A stretch of DNA of 64,000 nucleotides, from NCBI GenBank assembly GCA_937969505.1, contig CALBWA010000031.1:1-64000 (forward strand). Reading direction: 5' to 3'. Position 1 is the first letter of the stretch. The number at the start of each line of letters is the position of its first letter. The notes under the pieces were generated by a model. It worked only from the letters and a program-made list of their open reading frames with translations. It ran no database searches and had not been told where the DNA came from. This DNA comes from an uncultured Erythrobacter sp. GTDB lineage: Bacteria; Pseudomonadota; Alphaproteobacteria; Sphingomonadales; Sphingomonadaceae. Position numbers and translations under genes: made by a program. Of this stretch, positions 1 to 8,212 are shown piece by piece.

Positions 1-833
1 TCGTAATCGGCCATGAACCGGTGCCCGGTTTCAGGGTGCAGCAGATGCCCGCCTTCGCCCCGCACTGCCTCTGTAATGAGGAAATTCTTGACCTCGAGAT
101 TGTAAAGGCAGGTCGGGTGGAACTGCATCATCTCCATGTTGGAGACGCGCGCGCCTGCCCGCCACGCCATCGCGATCCCATCGCCGGTCGCGCCGCGCGG
201 TGCAGTGGAGAATTGATAGACCCGGCCCGCGCCGCCTGCGGCGAGGATCGTCGCCTTGGCAATGTGCCGCTCGACCCGGCCGGTTTCCTCGTTGAGGGCG
301 TAGACGCCCCAGACGCGGCCTGCGGCGGAGAATTTCTCGCCATGCCGGTCGGTGATGAAGTCAATGCAGGTGCGCCCTGCCAGCATGGTGATGTTGTCGC
401 TCGCCTCGGCAGCCTTGAGCAGCGCTTCCTGCACGGCCCAGCCGGTCGCATCGTCGACATGGACTATCCGGCGGTGCGAGTGCCCGCCTTCGCGGGTGAG
501 ATGCAGCGCGTCCTCATCGCGGTTGAATGGCACGCCCAGCTCGCACAGCCGGTCGATCGCATCAGGTGCGCCCTCGATCACGAATTCGACTGTCTCGCGG
601 TCGTTCAACCCCGCGCCCGCCACCATCGTATCGCGCACATGGTTGTCGAACGTGTCGCCCGCATCGAGCACGGCGGCAATCCCGCCCTGCGCCCAGGCGG
701 TCGATCCGCCGGTGAGCGATCCCTTGGCGAGCACCAACACTCGTTTGCTTGTCGCAAGTTCCAACGCAGCGGTGAGCCCGGCAGCGCCCGAACCGATGAT
801 GATGACGTCATAGTCTTGGCGAGGATTACCCAT
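1..833 (-). CDS. nadB: L-aspartate oxidase NadB, C-terminus off the left edge
   Basis: Flavoenzyme that oxidises L-aspartate to iminoaspartate, the first step of de novo NAD synthesis. The reading frame starts with ATG at 833 and runs off the window; the last visible residues are FMADY. The N-terminus has the FAD-binding Rossmann motif IIIGSGAAGL at about residues 10-20. It is followed by a STAWAQGGIAA segment, a GGHSHRR segment, and ATILAAGGAGRVY, all typical of the fumarate reductase/aspartate oxidase flavoprotein family. Free-standing NadB is preferred over succinate dehydrogenase SdhA because no sdh genes are adjacent and the GGHSHRRI form is NadB-like. About 277 of roughly 530 residues are visible. 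The 48-base gap to the next minus-strand gene leaves operon membership open. Confidence 0.9.
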   Translation of the reverse strand, partial: MGNPRQDYDVIIIGSGAAGLTAALELATSKRVLVLAKGSLTGGSTAWAQGGIAAVLDAGDTFDNHVRDTMVAGAGLNDRETVEFVIEGAPDAIDRLCELGVPFNRDEDALHLTREGGHSHRRIVHVDDATGWAVQEALLKAAEASDNITMLAGRTCIDFITDRHGEKFSAAGRVWGVYALNEETGRVERHIAKATILAAGGAGRVYQFSTAPRGATGDGIAMAWRAGARVSNMEMMQFHPTCLYNLEVKNFLITEAVRGEGGHLLHPETGHRFMADY

Positions 834-881
834 GCACGGTCCAATGCCGCGCAATCCGGATCATCGCAAGTAGCGCCGGGA

Positions 882-1880
882 CTATAACGCGTAGCAATCG
901 AGATCGAAGGCGGCGCTGACATCGCCGCCATAGGACTGGCCGATCGCGGAAAGGCTCGCTTCAATCGGGTCAAGCGAGCGCTCCATATTGTGCGTAAGGA
1001 CCAGACGCTCAGGCTGGAGCGCACTTGCGAGTTCGCCGATTTGCGCCGGAGTGCGGTGGAGGCCGCGCGGCTGTCCGCTCTCACCATTAATCACATGATG
1101 GGCAAACAGAATTGCAGGTTTGCTGCCGGCAAGATCACTCGCAAACCGCTCGCTCAGCGCGCTCTGATCCCCGGTGATGACAATTGTCTTGCCTTCGATT
1201 TCAATCGAGTAACCCAGCGCAGGGACCGGTCCGTGGTGCACGGGGTGGGCCATGACCGAATATTGGTTTGATACATCCAATCCGGCAGGCGCACCTGCGC
1301 CTTCTTCGGTCACAATATCGCGCGGTTCGAGAAGGGGTTTGTTCTCCCTCCCGTCAAGATAGCCGCCATTATAGGCAAATGCGCCGCCATCCTTTGACAC
1401 CAGCCGCGCCAGGAATTCACCGGTTCCAGGGAAACGCGGCGCAGCATCAGGACCAATTACGGGCAACGGCTCGCCCCGGCCTTCAAACCCGCCCGTGTTG
1501 AGAATGCCCGATACGTCTCCCGCATGGTCTGCATGGAGGTGCGTGAGCAGTATCGCGTCAAGCGAGGCGACCTTGCCGCCTGCTTGGGCAAAGCGCAAAA
1601 AACTGCCGGCGCCCGCATCGATCAGCAGGCGTGGCTCTCCGTCGATCCACAGCAGATAGGAAGTGCCCGCTCGCGCCGCCTCCGCAATCGGACCGCCACT
1701 GCCAAGCACCTGCAGCGCGGCTCCTTGAGCGGGGCAATCCTGCGGTTGGTCGCCGCGCGGCACACTGGCCGCCATATCATCGCTGGCTGGGTTTTCCGAA
1801 AGTGTGCCCTTGTCGTCAGACCCGAGCAAACTGCAGCCTGACACAGCGATTGCCAATAACCCTGCATATGCAACTTTCAT
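882..1880 (-). CDS. Lipoprotein metallo-beta-lactamase-fold hydrolase
   Basis: A 332-residue MBL-fold hydrolase of the RNase Z/arylsulfatase-like group, probably anchored as a lipoprotein facing the periplasm. The N-terminus is a signal peptide ending in a lipobox with Cys16 (AVSGCSL). The zinc motif HLHADH lies at residues 114-119. More metal ligands are likely in the VITGDQS segment and in the LVLTHN segment near the C-terminus. An AGGAGAG ribosome-binding site lies just before the ATG. It sits 14 bases downstream of the ABC ATPase gene and is probably co-transcribed with it. The substrate cannot be told from sequence; secreted MBL proteins of this type include phosphodiesterases and sulfatases. 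Confidence 0.85.
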   Translation of the reverse strand: MKVAYAGLLAIAVSGCSLLGSDDKGTLSENPASDDMAASVPRGDQPQDCPAQGAALQVLGSGGPIAEAARAGTSYLLWIDGEPRLLIDAGAGSFLRFAQAGGKVASLDAILLTHLHADHAGDVSGILNTGGFEGRGEPLPVIGPDAAPRFPGTGEFLARLVSKDGGAFAYNGGYLDGRENKPLLEPRDIVTEEGAGAPAGLDVSNQYSVMAHPVHHGPVPALGYSIEIEGKTIVITGDQSALSERFASDLAGSKPAILFAHHVINGESGQPRGLHRTPAQIGELASALQPERLVLTHNMERSLDPIEASLSAIGQSYGGDVSAAFDLDCYAL

Positions 1881-1894
1881 GGCACTCTCCTGCT

Positions 1895-2848
1895 TTAGCT
1901 GCCCGTCCCGGTGAGCTGAACAAACACGTCTTCGAGGTCGGCCTCGCGCGTTGTGACATCTTCCACGGTCATCCCCTGCTCCTGCAGGATGGCCAGCACC
2001 TGCCCCGCGCTCAGTTTGTCCTTGTTATACGTCACTTCCACACCGCGGGCACCCGCCAGCTCAACCTTGCTGAATGCTTCGTGCGCTGGCGCTGCCGTGA
2101 TGTCATCGGCAAGCGTAACGGCGACGATTTTCTCGCGCGCCATATTGATGAGGTCGGCAGTCGGCTTATGTGCGATCAGCTCTCCGTGATTGATGATTGC
2201 GATCTCGTCACACAGTTCTTCGGCCTCTTCGAGATAGTGCGTGGTGAGCACCACCGTCACGCCTTCGCGGTTCATTTGGGTCACGAGCTCCCACAGCTGG
2301 CGGCGCAGCTCCACATCGACGCCCGCCGTCGGCTCATCCAGAACCAGAATCGGCGGTGAGTGCACCATCGCCTTAGCCACCAACAACCGCCGCTTCATCC
2401 CGCCCGACAAAGTGCGGGCATAGGCATTGCGCTTGTCCGCCAGCCGCACCGCCTCCAGCAGTTCCTCGCTTCGCCTGTCGCGGGCCGGAATCCCGTAGAA
2501 ACCGCCCTGGTTTTCAAGCACTTCGAATGGAGTGAAGAACGGATCAAACACGATTTCCTGCGGCACGATGCCGATCGCGCGGCTGGCATTGCGGCGATGC
2601 TCGTCAATGTCGAAACCCCAGATCTCAGCCGAACCGCCGGTCTTGTTCACCAGCCCGGCAAGGATATTGATCAGGGTCGATTTGCCCGCGCCGTTTGGCC
2701 CCAGCAGCCCGAAGATCGAGCCTTCGGGCACGTCAAAACTCACACCTTTCAGCGCCAGTTTGCCCTCTGCATCCTCGCCCTTCGCACCTTTCGGCGCGGC
2801 GTAGCGTTTCATCAGGTTGTCGATACGGATCGCAGGTTCGGCTGGCAT
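1895..2848 (-). CDS. ABC transporter ATP-binding protein, ABC-2 export type
   Basis: A 317-residue ATPase subunit of an exporter (YadG/DrrA-like). It has Walker A GPNGAGKST, signature LSGGMKRR, Walker B LVLDEPTAGVD and the H-loop TTHYLEEAEEL. The ATG at 2848 (start MPAEPAIRID) is chosen because the longer frame to 2968 begins in sequence unlike the family and crosses into the divergent zinc-finger gene. The C-terminal 90 residues look like the regulatory domain common in drug and polysaccharide exporter ATPases. The usual adjacent membrane partner (YadH-like) is absent: downstream is the lipoprotein hydrolase and upstream is a divergent gene. The transport partner must be encoded elsewhere or the assignment to export is incomplete. 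Confidence 0.88.
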   Translation of the reverse strand: MPAEPAIRIDNLMKRYAAPKGAKGEDAEGKLALKGVSFDVPEGSIFGLLGPNGAGKSTLINILAGLVNKTGGSAEIWGFDIDEHRRNASRAIGIVPQEIVFDPFFTPFEVLENQGGFYGIPARDRRSEELLEAVRLADKRNAYARTLSGGMKRRLLVAKAMVHSPPILVLDEPTAGVDVELRRQLWELVTQMNREGVTVVLTTHYLEEAEELCDEIAIINHGELIAHKPTADLINMAREKIVAVTLADDITAAPAHEAFSKVELAGARGVEVTYNKDKLSAGQVLAILQEQGMTVEDVTTREADLEDVFVQLTGTGS

Positions 2849-2928
2849 GCAAGCCGCCCTAAAGTGACCCGGGAAATTGCGCAAACAGCAATTGAATTTG
2901 CAGGGACAGGCTATTATTCGCATGTCCC

Positions 2929-3189
2929 ATGAACACGCCTCCACCCGAAACCATTCTGGTCGAAACAAAACGCGTCAGCTGCGATGGCGCAAGCGCGATC
3001 CGCAGCGGTGCGGGTTATCGCCCCGCCGCCCTGGGCCATCCGCGAATATATCTCGAAATTGACGAGCATGGCTATGTCGATTGCGGCTATTGCGACCGGC
3101 GGTTTGTATTGAAAGGTGGACCAGCCGAAGGTGTGGATCAGTCCATCCTGCCGGACATTTCCGAAGGAGCAGACCCCGGCCACCGCTGA
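2929..3189 (+). CDS. Zinc-finger CHCC domain protein (NDUFS6-like)
   Basis: An 86-residue protein with a zf-CHCC type metal site: one Cys early (RVSCDGA), then GHPRIYLEID, then VDCGYCDRRFVLK. This pattern matches the small zinc-binding family related to the NDUFS6 subunit of mitochondrial complex I, common as free-standing genes in Alphaproteobacteria. The expected ligands are Cys, His, Cys and Cys. No convincing ribosome-binding site is visible before the ATG. It is divergent from the ABC ATPase gene across an 80-base gap. A role in complex I assembly or stability is known for the mitochondrial homologue and is only inferred here. Confidence 0.8.
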   Translation: MNTPPPETILVETKRVSCDGASAIRSGAGYRPAALGHPRIYLEIDEHGYVDCGYCDRRFVLKGGPAEGVDQSILPDISEGADPGHR

Positions 3190-3263
3190 TACGCGAGTCA
3201 GGGTCTGTTCAGCAGGATCGTGGTTTCATCAATCCTTGGGGTCAGTAGAGAAGGAGCACGATC

Positions 3264-3716
3264 ATGAAGAACACTGCAACCGGACTGGCCCTGGCGACAG
3301 GCGCGGCAGCATGCCTTGCGCTGACCGCTGGCCCCGCCGCAGCGGACGACCATGACGCCGAAGACGCGGTCGAAATGACCAAGGGCGAAAAGAAGCTCGC
3401 CAAAATGCTTGAGGGCCGTGTGGCCGGCGAACCGCAAACCTGCATTCGCACCCGCCTCAACAATCGTCTGCGCGTGATTGATGACACCGCTTATGTGTAT
3501 GGCAGCGGGCGAACAATCTATGTGCAGCGCACAAGGCACCCTGAACGCATTGACCGCGACGACATCCTTGTGCAGCGCCGCTTTAGCGCCAGCCAGATCT
3601 GCAAGCTGGATATCGTAAACACGGTTGAACGGACCGCTGGCATCTTCACCGGCACCGTCTTCTTCGACGATTTCATCCCTTACACGCGGGTTGAAAACGC
3701 CGAAGAAACCAGCTGA
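3264..3716 (+). CDS. Secreted hypothetical protein
   Basis: A 150-residue protein with a clear Sec signal peptide (charged start MKNTA, hydrophobic core, cleavage after about AAA-DD). The mature part is acidic at first (DDHDAEDA) and then mixed. It has two cysteines (in PQTCIRT and QICKLD) that could form a disulfide in the periplasm, and a tyrosine-rich centre (AYVYGSGRTIYVQR). An AAGGAG ribosome-binding site lies 8 bases before the ATG. I do not recognise a named family, although similar small secreted proteins are common in Sphingomonadales. It ends 7 bases before the convergent 179-residue gene. Confidence 0.7.
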   Translation: MKNTATGLALATGAAACLALTAGPAAADDHDAEDAVEMTKGEKKLAKMLEGRVAGEPQTCIRTRLNNRLRVIDDTAYVYGSGRTIYVQRTRHPERIDRDDILVQRRFSASQICKLDIVNTVERTAGIFTGTVFFDDFIPYTRVENAEETS

Positions 3717-3723
3717 GCTATTG

Positions 3724-4263
3724 TTAGAGCATCCAGCTGTTGGCAGAGACGATCTGCCGCTCACTCTGGCGCGCATCGCGGCTGCGCTCGCTCTGAATTA
3801 TCAGCCTATCAAGCGACATTGGCGCGACGTCCGTTAACCTGGGCAGATCAAGATAGCTCACGGGCTTGTCAGCGTGCCATTCGTCGGAAGGCTGGAGCCG
3901 TTTGACCGCGCGGCGGTAGCGCGCCAGAACTGTCTCGGCGATCGGATCATGCGCGAAACCGCAATCTCGTTGAGCCTGTGCCGCTTCAACTTCCCGCATA
4001 TACGTCCGGCGGGCGCGGGATTTGCGATTCCTGTCAAACGTATCCGGAGTTACGGTGAAGTTGCTGTCCAAAGAATGCTTCGCGCGCACTGCCTCAGTTT
4101 GTCCGGAATAGGTGTGCGATCTCGGCTTTGCGTGCCCCGCTCCCTTGGCCATGCTCGTTCGCCGAACATGCCATGCTCCCGCCAGGCTGCCGATCAGCCA
4201 GCTTGCAACGCAAGGCAGCAGAATCAAGACAAACAAAGAGCCAAATCCGGTATCGTGTTCCAT
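3724..4263 (-). CDS. Hypothetical protein with one N-terminal membrane segment
   Basis: A 179-residue protein with a hydrophobic segment at about residues 9-31 (SLFVLILLPCVASWLIGSLAG), followed by a long basic, Arg/Lys-rich soluble region with many Ser and Asp. The minus frame is preferred over the overlapping plus-strand frame (3874-4497) because it has a GGGAGA ribosome-binding site about 8 bases before its ATG and a typical membrane-anchor start. The plus frame has neither. I recognise no domain. It is convergent with the secreted protein gene at 3264-3716. Confidence 0.55.
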   Translation of the reverse strand: MEHDTGFGSLFVLILLPCVASWLIGSLAGAWHVRRTSMAKGAGHAKPRSHTYSGQTEAVRAKHSLDSNFTVTPDTFDRNRKSRARRTYMREVEAAQAQRDCGFAHDPIAETVLARYRRAVKRLQPSDEWHADKPVSYLDLPRLTDVAPMSLDRLIIQSERSRDARQSERQIVSANSWML

Positions 4264-4441
4264 TCATATTTCTCCCGTAGCCTCCACACGTATGTGAGGC
4301 GGCAGTCCCAGTCCGATCCCCTGAAGAAGCGAAGGCAGTGCTGCCCGGCTCGCTCCGACATCCTTCAAATGCCGAAGCGGCCTCAACGGCGTGTTACACC
4401 TGGGATACGGGAGAATACGTGGTCAGGATCGATAAAGCGGA
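4264..4441. other. Intergenic, nothing recognised
   Basis: Between the 179-residue gene and the nitronate monooxygenase gene there is no supported coding frame, tRNA or strong terminator. It should carry the promoter of the 179-residue gene. Confidence 0.4.
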
Positions 4442-5416
4442 TCAGGCGTTCGCGAGGCCGTTCATGCGGGCCAGAATATCGTCAGCCTCTTTCATGATCC
4501 GGTCGATCAGCTCCTGGCAGGTCGGTATGTCATTGATAAGGCCTGCAACCATGCCGCAGCTCCACGCGCCTGCATCCATATCGCCTTCGGTCATGATGCG
4601 CGGATAGACGCCGGCGACCTGTTCGATGATGTCTTCGAATTTCAGGTCCGCGCCCTTCTCCTTTTCGATGCGGAGCAGCTCTTCCACGGCATCATTGGTC
4701 ATAACCCGTTCGGTGTTGCGCAGCGGGCGCATCACGAGGCGGGTGTCGAGCTCGCTGGCAGCAACGATCGCGGCTTTCACATTTTCGTGACATGGCGCTT
4801 CTTTGGTCGCGATGAAGCGTGTGCCCATGTTCATCCCTTCCGCGCCCATTGCCAGGCTGGCCACCAGGCTTCGGCCATCGGCCATTCCGCCGCTGGAAAC
4901 GAACGGGATTTCGAGTTCATCGGCTGCGCGTGGCAACAGGATGAAGTTGGGAATATCGTCTTCGCCCGGATGGCCGCCGCATTCGAAACCGTCAACACTT
5001 ACGGCGTCGCACCCGATCGATTGCGCTTTCAGCGCATGGCGTACGCTGGTGCATTTGTGGATCACCTTTACGCCCGCTTCCTTGAAAAAGGGCAGCACCT
5101 GTGCCGGATTGTTCCCCGCAGTTTCAACCGCTTTGACCCCGCCATCGATAATCGCTTTCACGAGGCCGGGATAATCGGGCGCGTTGACCGTCGGCAGGAA
5201 GGTGAGGTTCACGCCGAAAGGCTTGTCTGTCATATCCTTGCAGCGCGCGATTTCGTCAGCGAGCTTTTCCGGTGTGCCAAGCGTCAGGCCTGTGATGATG
5301 CCAAGCCCGCCAGCATTGGATACCGCAGCCGCCATTTCGGCAAAGCCCACATAATGCATACCGCCCTGGATAATGGGGTGCTCGATGCCGAACATTTCGG
5401 TGATTGCGGTTTTCAT
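4442..5416 (-). CDS. Nitronate monooxygenase / 2-nitropropane dioxygenase family
   Basis: A 324-residue FMN-binding TIM-barrel enzyme that oxidises alkyl nitronates, or a related enoyl-reductase-like member of the same fold. Family marks are HPIIQGGMHYVG at the N-terminus, SNAGGLGIITG, GVNLTFLP, the GFECGGHPGE segment holding the expected catalytic His, FVSSGGMADGRS for phosphate binding and GAEGMNMGTRF. The ATG at 5416 (MKTAITEMFG) has a GGGAGA ribosome-binding site 7 bases away. The open frame extends to 5659 but the extra sequence is not family-like. It is probably a single-gene unit between nth and the 179-residue gene. In vivo substrate is unknown; propionate-3-nitronate detoxification is the best known role. 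Confidence 0.88.
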   Translation of the reverse strand: MKTAITEMFGIEHPIIQGGMHYVGFAEMAAAVSNAGGLGIITGLTLGTPEKLADEIARCKDMTDKPFGVNLTFLPTVNAPDYPGLVKAIIDGGVKAVETAGNNPAQVLPFFKEAGVKVIHKCTSVRHALKAQSIGCDAVSVDGFECGGHPGEDDIPNFILLPRAADELEIPFVSSGGMADGRSLVASLAMGAEGMNMGTRFIATKEAPCHENVKAAIVAASELDTRLVMRPLRNTERVMTNDAVEELLRIEKEKGADLKFEDIIEQVAGVYPRIMTEGDMDAGAWSCGMVAGLINDIPTCQELIDRIMKEADDILARMNGLANA

Positions 5417-5523
5417 AGTTATCTCCCGTGGATTGCGAATTTGCGCGCGAGACAAGCCGAGAATGTGTTCGCTTGCAAGCACCCTTTTAATGGGGAGACG
5501 GCCAGATGCAGCGCGCCGTAGCG

Positions 5524-6180
5524 TCAAGCGTCTTGGCGATGGAGCGGACCTGTTTCGCAAAGGTCGCTGACCACGCATATTTCGCATTTGGGCAACCGCG
5601 CACGGCAAACCCGCTTGCCAAACTGGATGAGCCAGAAATGCCCATCCGCCATCGCCCATTGGGGGCTGCGCGCTTCCAGTTGCTCGGCAGTCTTCTCGGC
5701 CGTTTTGGCTTCAGTCAGCCCAATCCGGTTGCACACTCTGTGCACATGCGTATCGACCGCGATCACATCTTTGCCAAAGGTGAAGCTCATAACAATGTCG
5801 GCGCATTTGCGGCCAATACCCGGCAAGCTCATCAGCCCTTCGCGCGTGTCCGGCACGGTGCCGCCATGCTCTTCAATCAGCGCGGCGCAGAACTTGCGGA
5901 TGCTCTTTGTCTTGTGGTTGTAGAGCCCGCACGGTTTGATCGCCTCTCGGATCGCATCGTCGGCAAGCGCGAGCATACCCTCAGGCGTTGTGGCCAGTTT
6001 GAACAAAGCATTGGTCGCCGCCGCAGTGTTCCGATCAAGCGATTGTGCGGATAGCATGCACGAGATGCAGGATCGGAAAGCGTCGGGCTGACCCTTGGGG
6101 CCTTTCGCATTCTTGGTGCGGCCCGGCATCGCCTTTGACAGCCTGCTGTAAACTTCATCGATCTGAATATCGGTCAACAT
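5524..6180 (-). CDS. nth: Endonuclease III (DNA glycosylase/AP lyase)
   Basis: A 218-residue bifunctional glycosylase that removes oxidised pyrimidines and cuts AP sites in base excision repair. The helix-hairpin-helix LPGIGRKCADIV carries the catalytic Lys125, and VDTHVHR carries Asp143. The 4Fe-4S cluster ligands are Cys192, Cys199, Cys202 and Cys208 with the exact C-X6-C-X2-C-X5-C spacing. Length is standard for Nth. It is the last gene of a minus-strand run that begins with the YceI-like gene, 34 bases after the EamA transporter. A second Fe-S enzyme of the same superfamily lies two genes upstream in the same run. Confidence 0.93.
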   Translation of the reverse strand: MLTDIQIDEVYSRLSKAMPGRTKNAKGPKGQPDAFRSCISCMLSAQSLDRNTAAATNALFKLATTPEGMLALADDAIREAIKPCGLYNHKTKSIRKFCAALIEEHGGTVPDTREGLMSLPGIGRKCADIVMSFTFGKDVIAVDTHVHRVCNRIGLTEAKTAEKTAEQLEARSPQWAMADGHFWLIQFGKRVCRARLPKCEICVVSDLCETGPLHRQDA

Positions 6181-6214
6181 GCAGATTTAGCGAGCGAATG
6201 GGGTCACGGTTCCC

Positions 6215-7069
6215 TTAACGCGTTTTCACCAGAGTCAGTATGATACCGGCAAGGATCAAAGCCCCGCCAACCGCAAGCCGCCAACCAATCGGTTCCGATA
6301 GCAGGACCACCCCGCCGAGAGCCGCGACCACAGGCGTCGCTAGCTGCACACTGGCCACGGTTGCAAGGCCGAGATGCGGTGCAACCCTGTACCATACAAC
6401 ATAGCCCAGTCCTGATGTGAGCGCGCCCGAAGCTGCGGCGAGGAGCACGCCGTATCCGCTCGGCGGTTGCGCGTCCAACAACAGCATTGGCATCACCAGC
6501 GGTGTCGCCAGCAGGAAACTGCGGGCCGTGCGTCCGGCGGCGTCACCGCTTGCCCGGCCGATAATGGTGTATGCTCCCCACGCGACCCCCGCGATCGCCA
6601 TGAGGGCGGCAGCGCCAGGAGCGGTGTATTCTTCGCCCGGTGCAATAAGGAAAACCAGCCCCGCCATTGCCAGCGCAAGACCAATCCACCCGGAAATCTT
6701 CAGCGCCTCACCGCGCAGATAGCCAAAGACAATGATCGTCGCCTGCACGCAAGCAAACAGAATCAGCGCGCCCGTGCCTGCATCAAGACTGACATAGGCG
6801 AGCGAGAAACCCGCGACATACAATGCAAGGGCAAGCGCACCCCGCACATCCGCGCGGCCTGGTCTGCCGCCGAGGAGCGGCAACAGGATCAGGGCACCAG
6901 AGGCGAGCCGGATGGCGGAATATGCACCTGGCTCAATCGCTCCATCCCCAAGAGCCGCGCGGGCAAAAAGCGAATTTCCAGCAAATGCGCAGATCGCAGT
7001 CGCGGCAAGGACAATTGTAGCGGCAATCGGCTGAGCTTGCCGCGACGCCGGTTTTTGCCCTTCAGTCAC
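6215..7069 (-). CDS. EamA/DMT-superfamily transporter
   Basis: A membrane protein of about 284 residues with roughly ten hydrophobic segments in two EamA repeats, typical of drug/metabolite transporters that export small molecules such as amino acids. The start is most likely the GTG at 7069 (VTEGQKPASR), which overlaps the stop codon of the upstream glycosylase gene in a GTGACTGA junction. The more distal ATG at 7108 would force a 47-base overlap. Early motifs FAGNSLFARAAL and YSAIRLASGALIL are family-like. The substrate is not predictable. It is translationally coupled to the glycosylase gene and followed 34 bases later by nth. Confidence 0.85.
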   Translation of the reverse strand: MTEGQKPASRQAQPIAATIVLAATAICAFAGNSLFARAALGDGAIEPGAYSAIRLASGALILLPLLGGRPGRADVRGALALALYVAGFSLAYVSLDAGTGALILFACVQATIIVFGYLRGEALKISGWIGLALAMAGLVFLIAPGEEYTAPGAAALMAIAGVAWGAYTIIGRASGDAAGRTARSFLLATPLVMPMLLLDAQPPSGYGVLLAAASGALTSGLGYVVWYRVAPHLGLATVASVQLATPVVAALGGVVLLSEPIGWRLAVGGALILAGIILTLVKTR

Positions 7070-7760
7070 GGGCGCTCTCGCAGTCAATCCGCGCCGGACA
7101 GTAATCACAATCCGCCTTGCGCGGGCGGCAATAGCTCTGGCCCAGCTTCTTCAGCAGCAAGTGATGCTCATCCATATCGGCCGCGCTCCATTCGGGCGGC
7201 ACTATCGGCATCAGCGTGTCGTAGGTCTTAGCCGTATCGGCTTTGGCTGGCACAATGCCCATGCGCTGCATGATACGGCGGTGATGGCCGTCAATCACCA
7301 TCGCCTTTCGATTGAAGGTGCTGGCATTCATCACGCCAGCGCTATTCTTGCGTGCAACGCCGGGGAGGGTTTCAAGCCACGCCATCGCCTCGGCGGTTTC
7401 GAGGTTTGAGAGATGGCGCAAATCAACCGCCCCGCGCTCTGCAATTATGGCATTGAGGCATTGCGACAGGCGCTGAGCGGCAACATTGGGGAAAGTCTGG
7501 CGCTGCAAACGCGCTTCGAGATCGGCGACGGGTGCTGCCGCGACAGCCTCCCACGATCCATATTCTTCGATCAACCCGTCGGTCGATGCGTTGCTGGCGG
7601 CCGTCTTCGTCTGCGCGCCGATTACGCCGTGCACCAGCACCCACACAGGATCGCGGCGTTTTTCGGGCGGACGAATGATGCGCCCGAACTGCCCAATCAG
7701 CGCCGCTTGCAAACGGACCAGAATATCTGTGCGCGGATCAGAGCCTAGATCGAGCTGCAT
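7062..7760 (-). CDS. Endonuclease III-like Fe-S DNA glycosylase
   Basis: A 232-residue HhH-GPD superfamily protein, a second paralogue beside nth. It has LPGVARKNSAG with Lys138 and VIDGHHRR with Asp157, matching the Lys/Asp catalytic pair of endonuclease III. Its 4Fe-4S ligands are Cys211, Cys218, Cys221 and Cys227 at the C-terminus. The interhelical hairpin region differs from classical Nth, so base specificity may differ. The ATG at 7760 (MQLDLGSDPR) sits 5 bases after the upstream stop; an in-frame ATG at 7796 would overlap the upstream gene. It lies in an operon between a small membrane protein gene and the EamA transporter. Confidence 0.87.
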   Translation of the reverse strand: MQLDLGSDPRTDILVRLQAALIGQFGRIIRPPEKRRDPVWVLVHGVIGAQTKTAASNASTDGLIEEYGSWEAVAAAPVADLEARLQRQTFPNVAAQRLSQCLNAIIAERGAVDLRHLSNLETAEAMAWLETLPGVARKNSAGVMNASTFNRKAMVIDGHHRRIMQRMGIVPAKADTAKTYDTLMPIVPPEWSAADMDEHHLLLKKLGQSYCRPRKADCDYCPARIDCESARD

Positions 7761-7765
7761 CGAGA

Positions 7766-8209
7766 CTAATCTTTGCGGGAATGCGGCGGAAACCATCCGA
7801 CATGGCCGGTCATACCGCCAGCCGCGCCGGAAAGCACCAAAACCCAGAACGAAATCTGAGGCGAGGCGAGTATACCAGCGTTCCGGGCGCCCAGTGCATC
7901 GGCCCAATACAGCCAGCCTGCATATAAGACGGCGGCTGTCATGCTGGAGAAAACAGATTGGTGGATCGCGCCATTGCCCTTCATGACAAGCACTGCACCA
8001 ATCAGAGTGAAGACGGCGAAGGTTATTGGCAGAACAAGTGCAGCAGCGATGTATTCGTAAACCAGCCGTGTCCAGATTTCGCCGCTGGATGCGGTATCAA
8101 AAGTGATGGCAGCACGCCACAGACCAAAGATCAGCAGCGTGGTAATGCACGACAGCGCCCCGCCTGTCCCGATACGCAGATCCTCTTGCGAGAGCTTCTT
8201 TCGGCCCAA
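7766..8209 (-). CDS. Small integral membrane protein, unknown function
   Basis: A 147-residue protein with about four hydrophobic segments: near residues 12-30, 46-70, 84-102 and 115-140. The start is a TTG at 8209 (MGRKKLSQED), three bases after the stop of the YceI-like gene, which suggests coupled translation. The C-terminus is short and polar (HVGWFPPHSRKD). No named family is recognised. Position between a YceI-like lipoprotein and a DNA glycosylase gives no clear functional hint. Confidence 0.7.
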   Translation of the reverse strand: MGRKKLSQEDLRIGTGGALSCITTLLIFGLWRAAITFDTASSGEIWTRLVYEYIAAALVLPITFAVFTLIGAVLVMKGNGAIHQSVFSSMTAAVLYAGWLYWADALGARNAGILASPQISFWVLVLSGAAGGMTGHVGWFPPHSRKD

Positions 8210-8212
8210 GGC

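Noticed and set aside
3874-4497. 207-residue plus-strand frame over the 179-residue gene
   Set aside because: Lacks a ribosome-binding site and a signal or domain; the minus-strand frame has a GGGAGA site and a membrane-anchor start.
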